Assembly (NCBI RefSeq): GCF_018256155.1
Contig: NZ_JAERLY010000003.1
Location: forward strand, 1-64,000
From: Gluconobacter sp. Dm-62
GTDB taxonomy: Bacteria > Pseudomonadota > Alphaproteobacteria > Acetobacterales > Acetobacteraceae
DNA: 64,000 bases
Direction of reading: 5' to 3'
The translations under genes were made by a program, and so were the position numbers. Each line of letters begins with the position of its first letter. The first letter of the stretch is position 1. A model generated the notes under the pieces. It ran no database searches and had not been told where the DNA came from. It was given only the letters and a program-made list of their open reading frames with translations. Below, piece after piece: positions 44,892-53,345 of this stretch.

Positions 44892-45482
44892 ATGGCAGGC
44901 AGCGTCAACAAGGTGATTCTGGTCGGGAATCTGGGCAAGGATCCGGAAGTCCGCAACACGCAGTCGGGTGGCAAGATCGTCAACCTGACCGTTGCGACGT
45001 CCGACACCTGGAACGACAAGCAGTCGGGCGAGCGCAAGGAGCGCACCGAATGGCACCGTGTGGTGATCTTCAACGAGCGTACGGCCGATGTGGCAGAGCG
45101 TTATCTGCGCAAGGGCCGCAAGGTCTATATCGAGGGTGAACTCCGCACCCGGAAGTGGACCGACCAGTCCGGTCAGGAAAAATACACGACTGAAGTCGTG
45201 ATCGACCGGTTCCGTGGTGATCTGGTTCTGATCGACAGCAATCGCGGCGGTGGCGATGATGGCGGTTTTGACAACGGCGGCGGCTATGGCGGGGGCGGCA
45301 ATGGTGGCGGCTTCGGCGGTGGTAGCCGCGGCGGCGCTAGTGGCGGGTCGGGCGGTGGCTTCGGTGGCGGTGCCCGTGGGAACGCTGGTGGTGCAACTGG
45401 CGGCGGCAATCGCTCAGGTGGCAGCAACGGTGGCTGGGATGCCCCGCCGGATAACGATCTGGACGACGAAATCCCGTTCTGA
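44892..45482 (+). CDS. ssb: Single-stranded DNA-binding protein
   Basis: From ATG 44892 it has 196 residues. The OB fold covers about 1-110: [20 protein letters not shown], the aromatic [11 protein letters not shown] region, and [12 protein letters not shown] Gly-rich linker with many Gly-Gly-X repeats follows, ending in the acidic tip DLDDEIPF that recruits replication and repair proteins. The linker is unusually Gly-rich and Asn-containing. Divergent from uvrA, an arrangement seen in many alphaproteobacteria. Confidence 0.97.
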   Translation: MAGSVNKVILVGNLGKDPEVRNTQSGGKIVNLTVATSDTWNDKQSGERKERTEWHRVVIFNERTADVAERYLRKGRKVYIEGELRTRKWTDQSGQEKYTTEVVIDRFRGDLVLIDSNRGGGDDGGFDNGGGYGGGGNGGGFGGGSRGGASGGSGGGFGGGARGNAGGATGGGNRSGGSNGGWDAPPDNDLDDEIPF

Positions 45483-45511
45483 GCCGTCCAGAAGAGAAGC
45501 GGTAGAAAACA

Positions 45512-45555
45512 GGCATGGCGGATGTCAGTCGACATCCGCCATGCCCGGGTTGTTT
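45512..45555 (+). terminator. Terminator of ssb
   Basis: A perfect 15-bp stem (GGCATGGCGGATGTC / GACATCCGCCATGCC, loop AGTC) begins 30 nt past the ssb stop, followed by a moderately T-rich tail. Confidence 0.85.
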
Positions 45556-45572
45556 GTAGTCTTAAATAAAAA

Positions 45573-45749
45573 TTAGAAAATTGCCCGGTCGGGAATAGTA
45601 TCCGCATCCGGTGTCATGACTGCAATCGTGTTGGCGAAATGACTTCGACCATCCGTACCATGGACGGTAGCACTCGAGCATGCGGACAGGGTCAGGGCGC
45701 AGGACAGTAAGACTGCGTCGAATACCAGAGCTGATTTTCTGATCATCAT
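45573..45749 (-). CDS. Small lipoprotein, 58 residues
   Basis: ATG 45749 has AAGGAAG 7 nt upstream. The N-terminus is a lipoprotein signal (LVFDAVLLSCALTLSAC) with lipobox LSAC and a mature part of about 35 residues (SSATVHGTDGRSHFANTIAV and on) lacking hydrophobic segments. Such tiny lipoproteins are often stress-related. No family recognised. Upstream sequence is AT-rich. Confidence 0.62.
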   Translation of the reverse strand: MMIRKSALVFDAVLLSCALTLSACSSATVHGTDGRSHFANTIAVMTPDADTIPDRAIF

Positions 45750-45868
45750 TTTTATTCTTCCTTTTCTGATCGTGATGACCATACGATCGGCAAAAAGAAG
45801 AGTGAAATCTTATGTTTCTATCTTTTCATAAGCGCTGCTTATGATGTGCGTTTTTGAAAAACGGCATT

Positions 45869-45899
45869 AAAAAAGCCGGCGCATTGCTGCACCGGCTTT
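45869..45899 (-). terminator. Terminator of the gyrA-coaD-cyclophilin operon
   Basis: On the minus strand AAAGCCGG-N12-CCGGCTTT is followed by a T run. It lies 27 nt past the cyclophilin stop. Confidence 0.88.
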
Positions 45900-45925
45900 C
45901 GCAGTATTCCGCGTTTCAGCGGAAA

Positions 45926-46411
45926 TCAGGCTTCGACGTAAGCCTTGACGATGGTGTCGGGATCCTTGACCACGCCGCCAGCGCCCGAACCGCGCTTCAG
46001 CTGGTCCACATACTCCATGCCTTCCGTGACCTGACCAACGATCGTGTACTGACCGTTCAGATGCGGGCTGGCGGCAAACATGATGAAGAACTGGCTGTTA
46101 GCGGAGTTCGGCGCCATCGTGCGGGCCATGCCCACCGTGCCACGCTCGAACTTGGCTTCCTTGCTGAATTCGGCCTTGAGGTCCGGATAGGAGCTGCCGC
46201 TCGTGCCGGTTCCCGTCGGATCGCCGCCCTGGGCCATGAAGCCCTCGATCACGCGATGGAACGCCACGCCGTCATAGAACCCTTCGGTGGCCAGCAGCTT
46301 GAGGCGTTCAGCAGCCAGAGGCGCCAGGTCAGGGCGCAGCTCGATGACGACCTTGCCAGTCTTGAGCTCGAAAACCAGCTTGTTGCCGTCGGGCACTGCA
46401 GTATCGGACAT
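45926..46411 (-). CDS. ppiB: Cyclophilin-type peptidyl-prolyl isomerase (cytoplasmic)
   Basis: From ATG 46411 (GGAAGG upstream) it has 161 residues, like E. coli PpiB. Active-site blocks include YDGVAFHRVIEGFMAQGGDP, FERGTVGMARTMAPNSANSQ (substrate pocket), FFIMFAASPHLNGQYTIVGQ. It catalyses prolyl cis-trans isomerisation. No signal peptide. It is third gene of the operon, 31 nt after coaD. Confidence 0.93.
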   Translation of the reverse strand: MSDTAVPDGNKLVFELKTGKVVIELRPDLAPLAAERLKLLATEGFYDGVAFHRVIEGFMAQGGDPTGTGTSGSSYPDLKAEFSKEAKFERGTVGMARTMAPNSANSQFFIMFAASPHLNGQYTIVGQVTEGMEYVDQLKRGSGAGGVVKDPDTIVKAYVEA

Positions 46412-46442
46412 CTTGGAACCTTCCAGAAATCGTTGAAGGTTC

Positions 46443-46973
46443 CTATGTCGGGCCTCGGCCCAGTTTCGACAAGACGATATGTGCAACATCTTCGCTGACG
46501 AAGGGCGAAATATCTCCGCCCAGCCGTGCGATTTCCTTCACGATCCTGCTGGCCGTGCTGCGGTGTTCTTCGGAAGACAGCAGGAAAACCGTCTCGATTT
46601 CCGGGGCCAGACGACGCAATGCGCCGGAAAGCTGGCTCTCGTAATCGAAATCGCCCCCGGATCGCAGGCCGCGCACGACCGTGCCGGCGCCCGTCTGACG
46701 GACGGCATCGACCAGCAGTGTATCAAAGCCGACAACCTCGATGCGCTCCCCGTGTGGCAGCTTGTCCACTTCATGCCGCAGCGCAGTAAGCCGCGCATCC
46801 AGATCCAGAAGCGGCTGCTTGCCTTCATTGACCGCCACGCCAACCAGCAGACGGTCGAACAGGGCGGAGGCCCGATGGATAATGTCGAGATGCCCGAACG
46901 TGACCGGATCGAACGTGCCGGGATAAAACCCGACACGTGGATCGGTCGGCACGTCAGGCTTCAGGTGCAGCAT
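46443..46973 (-). CDS. coaD: Phosphopantetheine adenylyltransferase
   Basis: ATG 46973 gives 176 residues; the start overlaps the 3' end of gyrA by 20 nt. [20 protein letters not shown] carries the TxGH nucleotidyltransferase motif. [20 protein letters not shown] and [20 protein letters not shown] are the other CoaD landmarks. It makes dephospho-CoA from 4'-phosphopantetheine and ATP, a step of CoA synthesis. Position between gyrA and a cyclophilin suggests growth-linked expression. Confidence 0.95.
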   Translation of the reverse strand: MLHLKPDVPTDPRVGFYPGTFDPVTFGHLDIIHRASALFDRLLVGVAVNEGKQPLLDLDARLTALRHEVDKLPHGERIEVVGFDTLLVDAVRQTGAGTVVRGLRSGGDFDYESQLSGALRRLAPEIETVFLLSSEEHRSTASRIVKEIARLGGDISPFVSEDVAHIVLSKLGRGPT

Positions 46974-49782
46974 CGTCACCAGCAGCGGGTGCCTCGGAAG
47001 CGGCCTCGCCAATCACTTTGGCACCGGCTTCGGAGCCTTCGTCGGTGTCGCCCTCTTCTGTGTCGTCTTCCAGAACCGGGAACACACAGATGACCGTCTC
47101 GCTGTCATTCAGGCGGAACAGTGTCACACCGCTGGCTTGACGGGCCATGACGCGAACCTGCGACACCGGCAGACGGATCAGACGCCCCGTATCCGTGACC
47201 AGCATGACGTCCGTGCCATCGAGCGTCGGAAGCGTGCCCACCACTTCCTTGCCACGGCGGTTCGCGGAGAAGGTCATGTTGGTGATGCCCTGACCGCCAC
47301 GGCCCGACACACGATAATCATAAGCGGAGGAGCGACGGCCATAACCGCCATCGGTAACGGTCAGAAGGATTTCCTCCTGCTGCTCCAGTTCCTCGAAACG
47401 CTCCTGTGTCAGGTCGCCCGCGACTTCGACGGTTTCCTCGTCGCCGGACACGGTCTCGTCCTCGGCACTGTCATCCAGGGCCGCATTTTCGGCGCGGCGC
47501 TTGGCATTGGCCATCCGCAGATACGCCGAACGTTCCTCGACACTGGCATCCACATGGTTGAGGATGCAGAGCGAAATCACCGCATCGCCGTCACCCAGAC
47601 GGATGCCGCGGACGCCCGTGCTGCCACGACCGGCAAACACGCGCAGTGTATCGTCGGTGATCTGGAAGCGGATGCAGCGCGCGTTCTTCGTTGCGAGGAA
47701 CACGTCCTGGCCTTCACGGCAGGTCGCCACACCGATGAGGGAATCCCCTTCATCCAGCTTCATGGCGATCAGGCCGGAAGCGCGGATGTTGCGGAAATCG
47801 CTCAGACGGTTCCGGCGCACATTGCCGCTGGCCGTCGCGAAAGCGAGGTGCAGGTCGTCCCACAGCTCCTCATCCTGCGGCAGCGGCAGAACGGCCGTGA
47901 TGGAATCCGTTCCCAGTTCCGGCAGCAGATTGACGAGCGCACGGCCCTTGGCGGTCGGCGCGGCTTCCGGCAGATGCCAGACCTTCATCCGGTAGGCCTT
48001 GCCGCCCGAGGAGAAGAACATCACCCACTGATGGGTGTGCGCATTGAAGCTGCGGATGATCACGTCATCGCCACGGCGTCCGGAGGCTGTCCGGCCACGG
48101 CCACCACGGTTCTGGGAGCGGAAAATTTCAAGCGGGGTGCGCTTGATGAAACCGTCGCGCGTGATGGTGACAACCATCTGGCCCGGCTCAATCAGGCTTT
48201 CGTCGGTCTGATCCCCCAGTGCATCGGAAATTTCCGTTGCACGCGGGGTCGCAACTTCTGCACGGGCCGCCAGAAGTTCCTCGCGCATGACTTCCATCCG
48301 GCGCGGACGGCTCTCGATGATCTTGAGCAGCTCGCCGATCTTGTGGGCGACTTCACCGAGTTCGCCTTGGATCTTCTCGCGTTCCAGACCCGTCAGGCGT
48401 TGCAGGCGCAGCTCAAGAATGCCGCGCGCCTGTGCTTCCGTGAGGCGGACCTTGCCATCGATGATGACATTGCCTTCGTCGTGGATCAGTTCCAGCAGCG
48501 GGATGACTTCCGCAGCATCCCACTCGCGCGCCATCAGCGCTTCACGCGCCGTTGCGGCATCCGGGGCCGCGCGGATCAGCGCGATGACCTCGTCGATATT
48601 GGCAACCGCCAGAACGAGGCCGACCAGCAGATGCCCACGGTCACGCGCCTTGTTCAGGTCAAAGCGGGCGCGGCGCAGGATGACTTCTTCGCGGAAGCGC
48701 AGGAAGGCTTCCAGAATGTCCTTGAGGCCCATCGTGCGCGGCTTGCCATCGTCCAGCGCGAGCATGTTGGCACTGAAGGACGTCTGAAGCTGCGTGAAAC
48801 GATAGAGCTGGTTCAGAACCACATCCGGCGTCGCATCGCGCTTGAGTTCGATGACAACACGCATGCCCGAGCGATCGGACTCGTCACGGATGTCGGAAAT
48901 GCCTTCGATTTCCTTGGCCCGGACCAGATCCGCGATCTTTTCCTGCAACGTGGCCTTGTTCACCTGATACGGAATCTCGGTGATGATGATGGCCTGGCGA
49001 TCCTTGCGGATCTCCTCGATCTCGGCGCGTGCACGAACCGGAATGGACCCGCGGCCCGTCTCATAGGCGCGACGGATGCCGCTGCGGCCCATGATGATGC
49101 TGCCTGTCGGGAAGTCCGGACCCGGGATGATCTGCATCAGCTCATCGAGTTCGATGGCCGGGTTGGCGATCATGGCCAGCGTGGCGTCAATGACTTCGCC
49201 CGGATTATGGGGCGGAATATTGGTCGCCATGCCGACGGCGATACCGGCCGCACCGTTGACGAGCAGGTTCGGGAAGACGGCCGGAAGAACCTTCGGCTCG
49301 CTCTCGCTTTCGTCGTAGTTCGGCTGGAAATCGACGGTATCGCGGTCGATGTCGTCCAGAAGGAAGGACGACGCCTTGGCCAGACGGGCCTCGGTATAAC
49401 GCATGGCGGCCGGGCTATCGCCATCGACCGAGCCGAAATTACCCTGACCGTCGATCAGCTTGACGCGCATCGACCAGTGCTGCGCCATCCGGACCATGGC
49501 GTCATAAATCGAGCTGTCACCATGCGGATGGTATTTACCCATCACGTCACCGACCGCACGTGCCGACTTGCGATACGGCTTGTCGGCCGTGAAGCCGCTC
49601 TCGCGCATGGCGTACAGGATACGGCGATGAACCGGCTTCAGACCATCCCGCACATCCGGCAGAGCACGCGATACGATCACGGACATCGCATAGGCCAGAT
49701 AGGAGGAGCGCATTTCCTCCTCGATCGTCACAGGAAGACGGCCGGAAGGGGTTAGATCAGTCGGCTCGGTCAGCTCGGTCAA
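46954..49782 (-). CDS. gyrA: DNA gyrase subunit A
   Basis: The 942-residue protein begins at TTG 49782. The breakage-reunion domain has [20 protein letters not shown], the quinolone-region segment [17 protein letters not shown], and catalytic Tyr129 (AMRYTEAR). The residues equivalent to E. coli S83 and D87 are Ser90 and Asp94, the wild-type, quinolone-sensitive state. The C-terminal beta-pinwheel carries the GyrA box QNRGGRG. An acidic Asp/Glu/Ala tail follows. First gene of gyrA-coaD-cyclophilin. Confidence 0.97.
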   Translation of the reverse strand: MTELTEPTDLTPSGRLPVTIEEEMRSSYLAYAMSVIVSRALPDVRDGLKPVHRRILYAMRESGFTADKPYRKSARAVGDVMGKYHPHGDSSIYDAMVRMAQHWSMRVKLIDGQGNFGSVDGDSPAAMRYTEARLAKASSFLLDDIDRDTVDFQPNYDESESEPKVLPAVFPNLLVNGAAGIAVGMATNIPPHNPGEVIDATLAMIANPAIELDELMQIIPGPDFPTGSIIMGRSGIRRAYETGRGSIPVRARAEIEEIRKDRQAIIITEIPYQVNKATLQEKIADLVRAKEIEGISDIRDESDRSGMRVVIELKRDATPDVVLNQLYRFTQLQTSFSANMLALDDGKPRTMGLKDILEAFLRFREEVILRRARFDLNKARDRGHLLVGLVLAVANIDEVIALIRAAPDAATAREALMAREWDAAEVIPLLELIHDEGNVIIDGKVRLTEAQARGILELRLQRLTGLEREKIQGELGEVAHKIGELLKIIESRPRRMEVMREELLAARAEVATPRATEISDALGDQTDESLIEPGQMVVTITRDGFIKRTPLEIFRSQNRGGRGRTASGRRGDDVIIRSFNAHTHQWVMFFSSGGKAYRMKVWHLPEAAPTAKGRALVNLLPELGTDSITAVLPLPQDEELWDDLHLAFATASGNVRRNRLSDFRNIRASGLIAMKLDEGDSLIGVATCREGQDVFLATKNARCIRFQITDDTLRVFAGRGSTGVRGIRLGDGDAVISLCILNHVDASVEERSAYLRMANAKRRAENAALDDSAEDETVSGDEETVEVAGDLTQERFEELEQQEEILLTVTDGGYGRRSSAYDYRVSGRGGQGITNMTFSANRRGKEVVGTLPTLDGTDVMLVTDTGRLIRLPVSQVRVMARQASGVTLFRLNDSETVICVFPVLEDDTEEGDTDEGSEAGAKVIGEAASEAPAAGDDAAPEA

Positions 49783-50007
49783 GACAGGTCACCACACTAG
49801 AATTCAGTTGCCCCAGCATACCGCATGCGTCGCTGTCACGCCACACCCGGCACCCAATGAGGCATTCCACATGCAGGGGTCTCATTTGGCAGGCGGACAG
49901 ATAGCCAATTAGCGAGCAATTAACGAAATAGTCTGAAATATCACATTCCGTTTGCATATTATTAACTTGTGACCGCTGATAAAAATCGTTAGCAGTCCGC
50001 AAACATA

Positions 50008-50039
50008 TTCCGGCGAGCCTGTGCCGGAAATTTTTTTTT
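50008..50039 (+). terminator. Intrinsic terminator immediately before the Hint-protein gene
   Basis: TTCCGGC-N8-GCCGGAA followed by nine T residues ends only 13 nt before ATG 50053. It has the full form of a rho-independent terminator. Because transcription toward the Hint gene must cross it, it may be an attenuator, or the T9 run may vary in length. Confidence 0.7.
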
Positions 50040-50052
50040 GAAAGATCCCAGC

Positions 50053-53000
50053 ATGGCCGACCCGACTGGCGAAAATGACGACACCGTCCCCTATAACAGC
50101 AGCGAAACCAGCTTCCATCAGCATGACTATGCGTGGCGCTGGGTAGGCCCGGATGCGGGTGGGGACTGGTCTGATGCCAGCAACTGGGTTCTGACCGATG
50201 CGGGAAATCCGGTCGACACAACAGGCAGTTCCTTCAATGGAGACGCCATTCCCCAGAGCGAACAGAACGCTGACGTGAATGTTGGCTACTACGGCGACGG
50301 TGCGCCGAGCGTCGTTGTTTCCAATGCCGTACTCTATAACCAGATCCGCAGCCTCAGTGTCTGGCAGAACGGCATCTTGAAGATCACTGCACAGGGCGGA
50401 AACGGTAATGTTTTCGCAACGGCAGGTATGGAAAATGATGGCACCGTCATCATCGACACGCCGTCCAAGGTCGAACTCGGTGGGGTTACGTCAGGTAATG
50501 GCACCCTGACCATCATGAACAACGACGGCAACGTCACGTTCGACGACTCTTATCTGAACAACGGCACGCTGAATCTGGTCAACGCGACCCTTGGCACGCT
50601 TGCATCACCTGTCAGCATTGCCGGTGGCACGATCAACCTGCAGCAGAACAGCACACTTTTTGCGAACCTCTATGGTGCTGGCGCGACGGTGAATGTTGAT
50701 CCCGCGACCGTAAACACCCTTTACGTGAACGACCGTTACGACAACGACAGCGGCTCCGTGCAGAACACCGTTATTAACGGCGTTTCTGAAAACACGCATT
50801 TCGGCATCCTAAATGGGTCTTCGCAGCCCACTTCGGCTACATATGCAGCCAACAGTGATGGCTCTTACACCCTTACGATCACGCTCGAAAACGGTCGCTC
50901 CATCACCTATCCGACAGTCAATGTCGCAGATGGCTTCAAGCCCGCTGCTCAGGCGACGATTGTTCAGGACGGCTCGAACGGCTGGCTGATCGAAGACGCC
51001 GGGACCGAAACGGCTCCGGCTTCTTACGCCAGCAGTAACCTGCATCAGCAGCTTGCCGATACGGCCGCCGCCGCTGCCAGCGCCGGGGGGGATACCTCGC
51101 AGTACAGCAATAATGCCGCGAGCTTCCATCAGCATGACAATATATGGCGCTGGACCGGCCCTGAGTCGGGTGGTGACTGGTATGATCCTAGCAACTGGAC
51201 GCTGTATGACGGCCAGGGCAACCCAATCGATACAACGGGTAGTTCCTACAGTGGAAATGCCGTTCCCCAGAGTGAGCAGAATGCTGACGTCAATGTCGGT
51301 TATTCCGGTAGCACTACGCCGAATATCGTTGTCGCCAATGCGCCGTCTTATAACCAGATCCGCAGCCTGAGTGTCTGGCAGAACAGCACACTGGAGATCA
51401 CGGCGCAGGGTGGCAGCAACTATAATGGCTATGTCTTCGCCACCGCTGGTTTCGAAAACGATGGCACGATCCTGATCAACACGCTGTCGAAGGTCGAACT
51501 CGGCGGCGTTACAATGAACCGTGCTGATGGCACGATCACAATCATCAACAACGACAACAACGTCGTGTTCGATGATAACACCGTTAACAATGGCGGCACG
51601 ATCAACCTGCTCGGCTCCACGCTGGGTACGGCGTCCGATCCGATCTGGATCAACGGCGGTATCGTCAACCTGCAGCAGGGCAGCACGCTGTTCCTCAATC
51701 CGCTCGAAACCATCAACACCATCAATGTTGATCCTTCGACGGTGAATACGGTCTATGTCGAGGCCAATGGCTTCCTGCATGGCGACTCAACCAACACACA
51801 GAGTATTGTCGTCAACGGTGTGTCCGCCAACACGCATTTCGGTATTTCTGGAGTCACTTCTGCTCCGGTTGCCGCAACGTACACACCGAACACGGACGGG
51901 TCTTATACCCTTCAGATTACACTGGATGACGGTCGCGTTTTGACCTTTGGCGACGTCAACACGGCAGAGGGCTTTACGCCGGCTTCCCAGGCGACGATCG
52001 TTCAGGACGGGGCGAATGGCTGGATCGTCGAAGACAATGGTACTACGACCTGCTTCCTTGCCGGCAGCATGATCCGTACACCGGAAGGTGATGTCGCTGT
52101 CGAGACCCTGCGTCTGGGCAGCACGGTTCTGGCCTTCGTAAACGGTGAAGCCGTGGAGCGGACCGTGACCTGGGCTGGTCGTGCACGTATGGTCGCCAAG
52201 CCGGGGCTGTCGGATGCCGAATCTGGTTATCCGGTTCGTATCCTGAAAAATGCGCTCGCCGAGGGCGTGCCTTACAAGGATATGCTGGTCACCCCAGAAC
52301 ATTGCCTGTTCCTGAAGGGTGGTTTTGTCCCGGCCCGTATGCTCGTGAACGGTCGCTCCGTGATTTATGATCGTAACATGCCAGCTTACGATTATTTCCA
52401 TGTGGAAACCGCAGAGCATTCGGTCATCATGGCTGACGGTATGCTGACGGAAAGCTATCTCGATACCGGAAACCGTCACACGTTCCGTCAGAGCGGTACC
52501 GTTGTTTCTCTGGGTGGACGGGCGCGAACCTGGAATGACGATGCAGCAGCTCCGCTGACTGTCAGCCGCGATGTGGTCGAGCCGATCTTCCGTGTGATCG
52601 AAGCCCGTGCCATCGAAGCCGGTCTTGAAAGCGGCATTGAGGCTCCGGTCCTGACCGAAGACTCCGGTTTGCATCTCGTCGCCAACACGGGACAGACGAT
52701 CCATCAGGTCCGTGAGGCCAATGGTCGTATGATGTTCATGATCCCGTCCGACGTTACCGATGTCCGTCTCGTGTCCCGGACGTCCCGCCCGAGCGAGACA
52801 GTCGGGCCGTTCGTGGATGACCGTCGTCATCTCGGTGTTCTGGTTGGTGAAGTCACATTGTTTGACTCGGGCAATACGATCCGTATTGACCAGCATCTGA
52901 CTGATGCCAACATCTGCGGCTGGGATGTGCTGGAAGATACAGCCGTACGCTGGACCAACGGCAATGCCACGCTGCCGCTGACGGCTCGTCAGCCTAACAG

Positions 53001-53088
53001 CTTCGGCATGCTGGCCATCCAGGTTCTGGCTAGCGGCCCTTATCTGCTGACCTCCGAGGGTGAAGCCGAAACAGCCCGGACGGCCTGA
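50053..53088 (+). CDS. Hedgehog/intein (Hint)-domain protein with duplicated N-terminal half
   Basis: The 1011-residue protein starts at ATG 50053 with a weak GAAAGA ribosome site. Residues ~20-330 and ~357-665 are two diverged copies of one unit, period 337 residues, each opening SFHQHD..W.W.GP..GGDW and containing NQIRSLSVWQN and VELGGVT. The units look like beta-solenoid surface modules. A Hint domain follows: Cys667 in TTCFLAGSMIRTPEGD, the TxxH block TPEH (T747, H750), then VETAEHSVIMADGMLTESYL. Hint domains self-cleave at the N-side Cys. The C-terminal 180 residues resemble the extension of Hint_2 proteins. No signal peptide or RTX repeat is seen; export is inferred. Confidence 0.85.
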   Translation: MADPTGENDDTVPYNSSETSFHQHDYAWRWVGPDAGGDWSDASNWVLTDAGNPVDTTGSSFNGDAIPQSEQNADVNVGYYGDGAPSVVVSNAVLYNQIRSLSVWQNGILKITAQGGNGNVFATAGMENDGTVIIDTPSKVELGGVTSGNGTLTIMNNDGNVTFDDSYLNNGTLNLVNATLGTLASPVSIAGGTINLQQNSTLFANLYGAGATVNVDPATVNTLYVNDRYDNDSGSVQNTVINGVSENTHFGILNGSSQPTSATYAANSDGSYTLTITLENGRSITYPTVNVADGFKPAAQATIVQDGSNGWLIEDAGTETAPASYASSNLHQQLADTAAAAASAGGDTSQYSNNAASFHQHDNIWRWTGPESGGDWYDPSNWTLYDGQGNPIDTTGSSYSGNAVPQSEQNADVNVGYSGSTTPNIVVANAPSYNQIRSLSVWQNSTLEITAQGGSNYNGYVFATAGFENDGTILINTLSKVELGGVTMNRADGTITIINNDNNVVFDDNTVNNGGTINLLGSTLGTASDPIWINGGIVNLQQGSTLFLNPLETINTINVDPSTVNTVYVEANGFLHGDSTNTQSIVVNGVSANTHFGISGVTSAPVAATYTPNTDGSYTLQITLDDGRVLTFGDVNTAEGFTPASQATIVQDGANGWIVEDNGTTTCFLAGSMIRTPEGDVAVETLRLGSTVLAFVNGEAVERTVTWAGRARMVAKPGLSDAESGYPVRILKNALAEGVPYKDMLVTPEHCLFLKGGFVPARMLVNGRSVIYDRNMPAYDYFHVETAEHSVIMADGMLTESYLDTGNRHTFRQSGTVVSLGGRARTWNDDAAAPLTVSRDVVEPIFRVIEARAIEAGLESGIEAPVLTEDSGLHLVANTGQTIHQVREANGRMMFMIPSDVTDVRLVSRTSRPSETVGPFVDDRRHLGVLVGEVTLFDSGNTIRIDQHLTDANICGWDVLEDTAVRWTNGNATLPLTARQPNSFGMLAIQVLASGPYLLTSEGEAETARTA
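50110..52050 (+). repeat. Two tandem ~1011-bp coding repeats inside the Hint gene
   Basis: The units begin at 50110 and 51121 and are in the same frame, exactly 337 codons apart. They share long conserved stretches at DNA level (for example AGCTTCCATCAGCATGAC at both starts) but differ in the middle. This indicates an internal duplication followed by divergence. Confidence 0.85.
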
Positions 53089-53112
53089 GCCCAATTGGTC
53101 TGAGTTGGAAAG

Positions 53113-53147
53113 ATCCTCATCCCTTCAAGGGGTGAGGATTTTTTTTG
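53113..53147 (+). terminator. Terminator of the Hint-protein gene
   Basis: ATCCTCATCCC pairs with GGGGTGAGGAT (one G-T pair, loop TTCAA), followed by eight T residues, 24 nt past the stop. Confidence 0.95.
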
Positions 53148-53284
53148 CCTGTTTTCCAGTGGTTGCGACGCTGAGTGAGGATGGGATTCAGGCAAGGCAT
53201 TCTACAGATGCAAGGACGGTGTTCGTTTGGATGATCCGTCTTTTTCTCTCAGCCGCTGTCCTGTCTGTGGCTTATGCGTGGATT

Positions 53285-53314
53285 CAAAGAAAAAGCGCCC
53301 CTTTGATGGGGCGC
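53285..53314 (-). terminator. Terminator of the second TonB receptor gene
   Basis: On the minus strand GCGCCCC-N6-GGGGCGC is followed by a T-rich tract. It lies 32 nt past the receptor stop. Sequence 53148-53284 between the two terminators shows no gene. Confidence 0.88.
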
Positions 53315-53345
53315 CTCTCTTCGTTGGTCAGTCAGGAAAACAGTT

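Noticed and set aside
45241-45450. GGC-rich simple repeat as a possible tandem repeat or CRISPR-like array
   Set aside because: It encodes the Gly-rich linker of ssb; units are irregular codon-level repeats, not spaced direct repeats.
47137-49755. An 872-codon open frame on the plus strand
   Set aside because: It lies antisense to gyrA across its whole length, has no domain or ribosome site, and is the expected by-product of GC-rich codon use.
50605-53094. Minus-strand open frames (323 and 435 codons) opposite the Hint gene
   Set aside because: Antisense to the well-supported Hint-domain coding sequence; the duplicated antisense similarity is only a mirror of its repeats.
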